Below are positions 17,289-22,230 of a DNA stretch of 22,230 bases, in pieces. The stretch's first letter is position 1. Each line of letters opens with the position of its first letter. Source of the stretch: an uncultured Eubacteriales bacterium (lineage in GTDB: Bacteria; Bacillota; Clostridia; Oscillospirales; Oscillospiraceae); assembly GCA_900544705.1 (NCBI GenBank), contig UQWH01000030.1:1-22230 (forward strand). Direction: 5' to 3'. Below the pieces are notes generated by a model. The model saw only the letters and a program-made list of their open reading frames with translations. It was not told the origin of the DNA and ran no database searches. The position numbers and the translations under genes were made by a program.

Positions 17289-17858
17289 TCAGGCCCAGGG
17301 GTCGGCTGCCTTTGGTGTGCGCACGCCGGTCAGCAGATACTGTTCCCACAAAAACCACTTGCCGTCGCTGCCGCGCTGGCGCAGCTTGATGGGACGGGGC
17401 GCATCCGCGCCGCCACAGGGAATGAAGAGCTTCATATAGCCCTGCTCCTCGGCAGAGACGTGGTTGCTTTCAATCGTGATGCGGTACGGCTGTGATGGGG
17501 TGTAATTATTGTCTGGCGACGAACCTGCAAAATAGGTGAAGGGCAGATAGGTTTTACCGTCCCGGAAGCGGTCGTTCAGGAAGGAGATCTCCTGCCCGTT
17601 CAGCGGACGAGGGCCGCGCAGCCAGTTCAGCATCTCCGTGCCGATGCTTTTATCGGCGGCGTGGGCGCAGAGCGCGAGAACCGTAAGAGCAGCCGTTTTG
17701 AAGGGCGTGTCAAGACTCGCCTCGGGAAGCGCCTGCATCTCGGAGAGGCTTTCGGGAAGTGCTGCAAAGGTAAAGGTTTCTCTCTTGTTGCCGGCAGATT
17801 GCGCGGCGGTGGTTACCGCCTGCTGAGCTGTGCTTTTCAGTTTGTCAAAGATACTCAC
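17289..17858 (-). CDS. Small conserved protein, DUF6935-like
   Basis: The 189-residue protein has no signal peptide. It opens with an amphipathic 'MSIFDKLKSTAQQAV' helix, followed by 'FTFAALPESLSEMQALPEASLDTPFKTAALTVLALCA' and a C-terminal 'WFLWEQYLLTGVR' region. I recall this pattern from a family of unknown function in gut Firmicutes, named DUF6935 as far as I remember; the function is not known to me. The start is GTG at 17856-17858, seven bases after the stop of the upstream gene, with AAAGGA inside the end of that gene. This arrangement points to translational coupling with the Ig-like membrane protein. Confidence 0.75.
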   Translation of the reverse strand: MSIFDKLKSTAQQAVTTAAQSAGNKRETFTFAALPESLSEMQALPEASLDTPFKTAALTVLALCAHAADKSIGTEMLNWLRGPRPLNGQEISFLNDRFRDGKTYLPFTYFAGSSPDNNYTPSQPYRITIESNHVSAEEQGYMKLFIPCGGADAPRPIKLRQRGSDGKWFLWEQYLLTGVRTPKAADPWA

Positions 17859-17864
17859 AAAGGG

Positions 17865-18977
17865 TCATTCCTTTCCGTTTTTGTTTTTCTTAACCAATAC
17901 GATGATCAGACATGCAATGCCGCCGCCCACCGCAATGCCGCCGAGCGCGATCAGAATGGCCGGCAAAGGGGAAAGAGAGCCAAACCCCTTCCGGGAGACT
18001 GTGGGGGTGCTTGGCTCCAAAGGCTCAGATGCTTCGGTGCCCTTGTTGGACAGTACCGGGTTTCCCGGTGTCGTGGCTGCGGAGGAGCCTGTCAGTTCTG
18101 TGGGCTCCGTCGGAACTGAAACGCTTGAGTGGCGGGTGATGGTGGGGGTTGTTGGCTGAACCGGGGGATCCGTGGGCTTGTCGGGCGGATTCGTCGGCTG
18201 TGTGGGTGGGTTTGTGGGCTTGGTAGAAGGACTCGTCGGCTGCGTCGGCTTCGTCTGGCTGCCCGACTTCTTGACCGTTACGGGAATCACGCTGGAGTAG
18301 GCGCGGCCGCCCTTCTGCGTTTCCACCATGCAGACATAGTATCGCGTTCCGGGCGTTGTGGTATCACAGACAAGGATGGGGTAGTTTTCCTCATAGCCCT
18401 CATTTATTCCGATGGCGACGATGTCTTTCAGCTCACCCGTGGTTGTTTCGTACCAGAGATAGGAGATGACCTCGTCACCTTCTGCGGCAGTCGCATCGCA
18501 GTAGAGCTTCAAAATCTTATCCTGCTCAATGGTAACGGAGGCGGGCACGACCAGCGTCGGGGGCATGACCTGCCCGCTTACGGAGATGGTGGCAAAATGA
18601 GACACCGTGAAGTCATTCGCTCCGCTTGTTACGATGCAGAAAATGACCGCTCCGTCCAGTGCACTGCCGATGCCATTGATATAAAACACGTTACCGGTCT
18701 GATTCCAGCCATAACCTGAGCCGACAACGCCCTCCTGCCATGGATGGCCTTCGTTAAAGGAAGTCAGTGTGCAATAGTCGATACCGTGATAACGGATGTA
18801 CCAGGTATAGGAAAGGTCGGTTCCGGTTGCCTCCACGCTCCACGTTGCCACGGAGTTTTCCGGGAAAATGCAATTCTGTGGCTGCTGCGTGATGATAGGA
18901 GCTTCATTCGCATAGGCCGGAAGCACCAGCACCGGCAGTATCAGTATGAGGCAAAGGATAATCGTCAGTCTTTTCAT
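17865..18977 (-). CDS. Ig-like surface protein with Pro/Thr stalk and C-terminal membrane anchor
   Basis: The 370-residue product has a signal peptide (cleavage likely after Ala23, AYA), then two Ig-like beta domains at about 26-135 and 139-236. The first opens with 'APIITQQPQNC' and 'SYTWYIRYHG', a typical bacterial Ig-like text. Residues 240-330 are a low-complexity stalk of KPTxPP-type repeats. A membrane helix lies at about 337-363, followed by KKNKNGKE. The anchor has no LPXTG, so it is a type I membrane protein that would project its Ig domains through the wall. The start ATG has CGGAGGG six bases upstream; longer in-frame starts lack this. It lies 70 bases after the DUF4428 gene and is probably transcribed with it. 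Confidence 0.85.
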   Translation of the reverse strand: MKRLTIILCLILILPVLVLPAYANEAPIITQQPQNCIFPENSVATWSVEATGTDLSYTWYIRYHGIDYCTLTSFNEGHPWQEGVVGSGYGWNQTGNVFYINGIGSALDGAVIFCIVTSGANDFTVSHFATISVSGQVMPPTLVVPASVTIEQDKILKLYCDATAAEGDEVISYLWYETTTGELKDIVAIGINEGYEENYPILVCDTTTPGTRYYVCMVETQKGGRAYSSVIPVTVKKSGSQTKPTQPTSPSTKPTNPPTQPTNPPDKPTDPPVQPTTPTITRHSSVSVPTEPTELTGSSAATTPGNPVLSNKGTEASEPLEPSTPTVSRKGFGSLSPLPAILIALGGIAVGGGIACLIIVLVKKNKNGKE

Positions 18978-19047
18978 TCTAATCCCTCCGAGGTGGTTTC
19001 TATATTTGAATGGCTGATTGCTTTCTCTCTCTCGGATCGTCTGCGGA

Positions 19048-19998
19048 TCAGAACAGGGGTCTGCCGCATTCCGGACAAAACCGCGGGGCGGATTCGCCTG
19101 CGGCCGGCATCCAGCCGCAATTTGCGCAGGCGATGCACTTGGCGGCTTCTTGCGCGTAGGAGGGGACAGACGGATTCCGGCCATAGCTTGTGGATTCAGG
19201 ACGCGGCGCGGGCTTTAGCATACCGCAGTTTTCGCAGAATTTTCCTCTGTTTTGGGTGCCGCAGGAGGGACACTGCCAGACACCGCCGTTTGTTACAGCG
19301 TTTCTTTGTGAGGCACCTGCCGCCGGAGCTGCCGCCATCCGGGAATTGTCGGACGGATTGATCCGGTTGAGGTATCCGTCGCCGTCATAGACCCGGTAAC
19401 GGTTATCCCGCCGCAGCAGAATGTCCGCAAGCTCGTGCATCTTTCGCTCATATTCCCGGTAAAGATCGGTATAACGGCTCTCCGGGCGATTGCCGCTGCT
19501 CAATTCCAGCTCGATCTCATCAAACCAGGGCGACTCTATACGAATTGTCATATTGAATTCATATTCGCAGGAATAGCGGCGTGGTTCATAGCTTTTCCGG
19601 TTGCCGTTTGCATCCTTATAGAAAAGCTCTTCCTTATTCTCCCGGATGTCGGTATCGACCGCGCGCACCTGAGAAAGCCGAATCAGATCCGGGTTGCCGC
19701 TGCGCCAGTTAGACAGCCCCGTAACAATGAACCGTTCACCGATGGGATCGATATACACCCTTTTGCTTCCTTCAAAGGTGAGCGTCGGAGAAAAGGAGGC
19801 AAGCTCCTTCTCGTTTTCCGCGCGGTAGGCAAGCTGATTTTTGATATCCTGCACCGTTGAATGGCGGCGCTCGCTGAAAAACGGCGACAGCTTTCTTGCG
19901 CAATCCTTACAGAGATTTCCGTCCTCCAGCTTGCGGTTTCCGAGAAGCCCGATCTTTTCTCCGCAGATATCGCAGTATTTTTTGTCAAACAACCCCAT
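19048..19998 (-). CDS. DUF4428 zinc-ribbon protein
   Basis: The 316-residue protein is cytoplasmic by sequence. It starts with a four-cysteine knuckle (Cys9, 12, 30 and 33) of the DUF4428 type, followed by 'KLSPFFSERRHSTVQDIKNQL', which is usual for that family. A beta-rich middle part at about 70-195 includes 'SYEPRRYSCEYEF'. Two more zinc ribbons follow: Cys243/246/255/258 and Cys291/294/308/311. The linkers are Ala- and Pro-rich. Its biochemical role is unknown; the ribbons suggest binding to protein or nucleic acid. AGGAGG lies about nine bases before the ATG. Confidence 0.85.
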   Translation of the reverse strand: MGLFDKKYCDICGEKIGLLGNRKLEDGNLCKDCARKLSPFFSERRHSTVQDIKNQLAYRAENEKELASFSPTLTFEGSKRVYIDPIGERFIVTGLSNWRSGNPDLIRLSQVRAVDTDIRENKEELFYKDANGNRKSYEPRRYSCEYEFNMTIRIESPWFDEIELELSSGNRPESRYTDLYREYERKMHELADILLRRDNRYRVYDGDGYLNRINPSDNSRMAAAPAAGASQRNAVTNGGVWQCPSCGTQNRGKFCENCGMLKPAPRPESTSYGRNPSVPSYAQEAAKCIACANCGWMPAAGESAPRFCPECGRPLF

Positions 19999-20076
19999 GT
20001 CAAGAACCTCCTGTTATTCTTTGCCTTAATGAGAGAAAAATGCGATGGCTTTAAGATGCGCGTAATATTGCAGACG

Positions 20077-20625
20077 CTACTGCTGTAAAATGGTTTTCAG
20101 CAGGGTAAGCAGTTCACTTTCGCCTCTGCCGTCATATTTTGTCGAAAGCAGCGTCCCGTCCGAAAGATACCAGCTCACGCTCAGCAGGCTGGAGGTTTCG
20201 TCGTAGGCTTCATCTCCGGCCGGCTCCGCGTAGGCGCAGTGGGGCTCACTGCGGAGACATTGCTCGATGCGCAGGCGCTGCTCGTCCGTCAGCGGCAGAC
20301 CTTCACGGCTGACGCGCAGATCGCCGTCCGGATCCAGATATTTCCCGGAAAATGTATGGCCGTCCTCTCCCCGGTGCAGGTCAAAGACAAAGCACTCATA
20401 TTCATTTGAGGCGCTTTGTCCCCAACTGAGGCTGTTGAGCGCTGCGTCCCCGGGGATGACCGGCAGCTCGTTTCGCTCCGGCGGAAAGGGATTCTCCATG
20501 CCGCCCCGATCCATGATCCGATTCGTGACAAAATGACGGTAGAGCTGCACTGCGACAAGAATCGTTACGGTCAGAGCCAGAAAAGCTAGCAGGATCACAA
20601 GCAAAAGTTTCATTGTCTTTTTCAT
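20077..20625 (-). CDS. Single-pass membrane protein of unknown function
   Basis: The 182-residue product has one N-terminal membrane helix at about 6-28 after MKKTMK, and a mostly acidic remainder expected outside the cell. I recognise no domain; the C-terminal part 'SSLLSVSWYLSDGTLLSTKYDG' looks like beta strands. The ATG at 20625 has no Shine-Dalgarno site at normal distance: the nearest, CGGAG, is about 18 bases away. ATG four codons later is an alternative start. The gene follows the lipoprotein gene by 26 bases, so expression probably depends on coupling with it. Confidence 0.65.
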   Translation of the reverse strand: MKKTMKLLLVILLAFLALTVTILVAVQLYRHFVTNRIMDRGGMENPFPPERNELPVIPGDAALNSLSWGQSASNEYECFVFDLHRGEDGHTFSGKYLDPDGDLRVSREGLPLTDEQRLRIEQCLRSEPHCAYAEPAGDEAYDETSSLLSVSWYLSDGTLLSTKYDGRGESELLTLLKTILQQ

Positions 20626-20651
20626 TTGCAGTTTTAATGGAAGCTCCGTTC

Positions 20652-21578
20652 TCAGCCGAAGCTGACCACCGACCAGCCGTCGTTCAGCGCGTCATAGGCA
20701 TAGACCAGATTATCGCAAACGGCATAGAACTGTTCACAGACAAACTGCTCGGAATGCTCCGTGCCGAGTGCGAAGATGAAACACTCGCGTCCGTCGACCT
20801 CCTGCATATCGCCGGTATAGAGCAGCGTCATTCCGGCATCGAGCGCGTCGCGAACCTCAGCAATACCGTAGAGAATTTCCGTGGCGATCTCGATGTTCTT
20901 CGAATCCGTGCCGTCGCCATAGTCAGTGAAATCAAAAACGCCGGCGACCTCCTGTAAACGGCCGTTTTCCATTGAAAGCGAGGGCTGGAACTGAATGGCG
21001 CCGCCGCCGTCTGTGACGGAAATCATTACATTGGAGTAAATCTCACTGAGATTGCAGCGCAGCAGGAGAACTTCGCCGGGCTTTCCTTCAAAGAGGGGAA
21101 CGCTTCTGTCCACGATCAGTTCGCCCTGCTCCGAGGGCTCTGCGGCGTATACGGTAATGGTTCCGACCTCGCAGGGCGGTACGATGGCATAGGCTTCCTG
21201 GCCGTCAGTCATAAAGCACTCGCCGAGATTCAGGAAGGGATACTGTTCGGCAAGAGGGTGCGATTCAACAAAGATGGTGAAATCCGCCATGCTGAGCTCA
21301 CTGCTCACATAGCCGAGAGAGGCAACGCCGGCAACAGCGCCGCTGGCAGCAATGCGCTCCTGCAGCTCCTTCAGGGACTGATCCCATGTATTTGCAGGCT
21401 CCGAATCCGTGGGGGCAGGATCCGTAGACTCCGGCGCCAGACTGCTGTCCGGCACGCTGGAGGAGGGGGCGGTACTCTCCGTCGGCACGGTGGGAAGGGG
21501 AAGCGGAAAGCCTTCACAGCCGCTCAGCAAACTAAGCATGAACAGCAGGAAAATGAGAAAAGAAACGGTTTTTTTCAT
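20652..21578 (-). CDS. Lipoprotein of unknown function
   Basis: The 308-residue product has a clean lipobox (LLSGC, Cys21) after a hydrophobic signal, then a Pro/Ser/Thr-rich spacer to about residue 65. The folded part has two regions. The first, about 70-230, has 'KELQERIAASGAVAGVASLGYV'. The second, about 240-308, has 'GMTLLYTGDMQEVDGRECFIFALGT' and 'YAVCDNLVYAYDALNDGW', text I associate with C-terminal beta domains of uncharacterised clostridial lipoproteins. No catalytic motif is visible. The start has CAGGAGG eight bases upstream; an open frame extends 27 codons further but lacks a ribosome site. Confidence 0.8.
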   Translation of the reverse strand: MKKTVSFLIFLLFMLSLLSGCEGFPLPLPTVPTESTAPSSSVPDSSLAPESTDPAPTDSEPANTWDQSLKELQERIAASGAVAGVASLGYVSSELSMADFTIFVESHPLAEQYPFLNLGECFMTDGQEAYAIVPPCEVGTITVYAAEPSEQGELIVDRSVPLFEGKPGEVLLLRCNLSEIYSNVMISVTDGGGAIQFQPSLSMENGRLQEVAGVFDFTDYGDGTDSKNIEIATEILYGIAEVRDALDAGMTLLYTGDMQEVDGRECFIFALGTEHSEQFVCEQFYAVCDNLVYAYDALNDGWSVVSFG

Positions 21579-21608
21579 GGTGATGTCCTCCTGTTTCCGG
21601 GTGTTTTG

Positions 21609-21649
21609 CCTTCCGAAAAACGGCAACACCGTTACCGCCTTTCGGAAGG
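21609..21649. repeat. Nested inverted repeat before the lipoprotein gene
   Basis: CCTTCCGAAA (21609-21618) and TTTCGGAAGG (21640-21649) are perfect complements, and inside them AACGG pairs with CCGTT over a 5-base loop. In the leftward transcript it lies about 20 bases before the Shine-Dalgarno site of the lipoprotein gene. No U tract follows, so an intercistronic stability or processing element is more likely than a terminator. Confidence 0.6.
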
Positions 21650-21675
21650 GGGCCGACATGAGCCCATTTCCGGCG

Positions 21676-21703
21676 GGCGGGGACGGAGAAACCGCCCCCC
21701 GCC
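21676..21703. other. GC-rich hairpin after the sortase-substrate gene
   Basis: GGCGGGG (21676-21682) pairs with CCCCGCC (21697-21703), with an inner CGG/CCG step and an AGAAA loop. It lies 19 bases past the stop of the surface-protein gene on the - strand and has no U tract, so it would be a weak or partial terminator at most. Confidence 0.45.
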
Positions 21704-21721
21704 GTATATGAAAAGCTGCGT

Positions 21722-22230
21722 TTAGTTATCCTTTCTGCGCTTCATGGAAACGGCGCAGACCGCCGCGCTTCCGCCGCAGACGACCAGCAGAGTGAACCAC
21801 AGAAGAAGACTTGCGGTGTCGCCGGTCTTGGGAGAATTGGACTTGTTGAGCGTATAGGTGTTCTCAAAAACCATCTTTTCCACGGGAGTTTCCTTGAATC
21901 TGCAGAAGGTGCCGTCTGCCGTGGTTTCCGTGTATGCTGCGTGGATGGTCAGAACATATTCCTGCTTTTCCGGATCGTATTCAGGGTTTATATGCCAGAT
22001 GGCTTCGGAATATGTCCAGTTTTTCTTATCCTCCTTGACCTCTCGGACGAAGAAGCCCTCGCAGACCAGATCATGGATCATGGAACGCGGCCCCTTGAGG
22101 ATCAGCTTGCCGTCAAAGTCGCCCTTGCCGTTTGTAGTAACGGTTGCGGTATAGAGTTCCTCCTTGATTGCCTCCATGCTGCCGACGCCGATCTCGAAAA
22201 TCTCCAGCTTGAAGGTTTCCTCGCCGGGAG
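21722..22230 (-). CDS. Sortase-anchored pilin-like surface protein, 5' partial
   Basis: The frame is open to the right edge, so the N-terminus is outside. The visible 169 residues begin 'PGEETFKLEIFEIG' and contain 'GFFVREVKEDKKNWTYSEAIWHI', which resembles the isopeptide-forming FctA/Spy0128 pilin domain. The C-terminus is a sorting signal: SPKTGD (nucleotides 21818-21835), a hydrophobic helix and KRRKDN. The motif is (S/P)PxTG-like and not LPxTG. The protein should be linked to the cell wall or to a pilus by a sortase, which is not in the window. An ATG at 22177 is internal and is not the start. Confidence 0.8.
   Translation of the reverse strand, partial: PGEETFKLEIFEIGVGSMEAIKEELYTATVTTNGKGDFDGKLILKGPRSMIHDLVCEGFFVREVKEDKKNWTYSEAIWHINPEYDPEKQEYVLTIHAAYTETTADGTFCRFKETPVEKMVFENTYTLNKSNSPKTGDTASLLLWFTLLVVCGGSAAVCAVSMKRRKDN

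Noticed and set aside
18978..19184. 69-codon N-terminal extension of the Ig-like protein
   Set aside because: It overlaps the end of the DUF4428 gene and would bury the clear signal peptide that starts at the chosen ATG.

Overview
The window looks like a chromosomal piece of a GC-rich, low-oxygen Firmicute, most likely a gut clostridium of the Oscillospirales type. Grounds for this are Shine-Dalgarno sites of the GGAGG type before most genes, a T-box riboswitch ahead of alaS, a short archaeal-type ProRS, a single-chain iron-sulfur serine dehydratase, the comEC-holA gene pair, and surface proteins of kinds common in gut clostridia. The taxonomic placement is an inference; no rRNA is present.

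Left edge (1-1930, + strand): the 3' part of a large surface protein built from collagen-like Gly-X-Y tracts, five copies of a short beta module and a C-terminal BspA-type leucine-rich repeat block. It is followed in the same reading frame, after one TGA, by a 122-residue protein of unknown function and a strong terminator.

Metabolic and tRNA-charging block (1930-5478): sdaA and a 55-residue ribbon-helix-helix-like protein read leftward. proS reads rightward from a divergent promoter and ends in a hairpin. The gap before alaS holds a second perfect hairpin, a possible 17-codon ORF, a consensus promoter and an alanine T-box leader.

Housekeeping operon (5479-15113, + strand): alaS, a HIT protein, comEC, holA, rnmV (RNase M5), an ABC-F ATPase and an Mrp/Nbp35-type P-loop ATPase. 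Spacing is tight, with an 8-nt overlap at each end of rnmV. The theme is translation quality, 5S rRNA maturation, replication and Fe-S assembly.

Convergent junction (15114-15364): a dense set of inverted repeats, including a perfect 16-bp hairpin and four alternating copies of one 9-mer, ending next to a stop codon.

Envelope cluster (15365-22230, - strand): read from right to left, a sortase-anchored pilin-like protein (5' end off the window), a lipoprotein, a one-pass membrane protein, a DUF4428 zinc-ribbon protein, an Ig-like surface protein with a Pro/Thr stalk and C-terminal membrane anchor, a small conserved protein of DUF6935 type, and a lipoprotein M3-family metallopeptidase. Five of the seven have a signal peptide, lipobox, membrane segment or sorting signal, so the block looks like one cell-surface module. 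It is the least explained part of the window.
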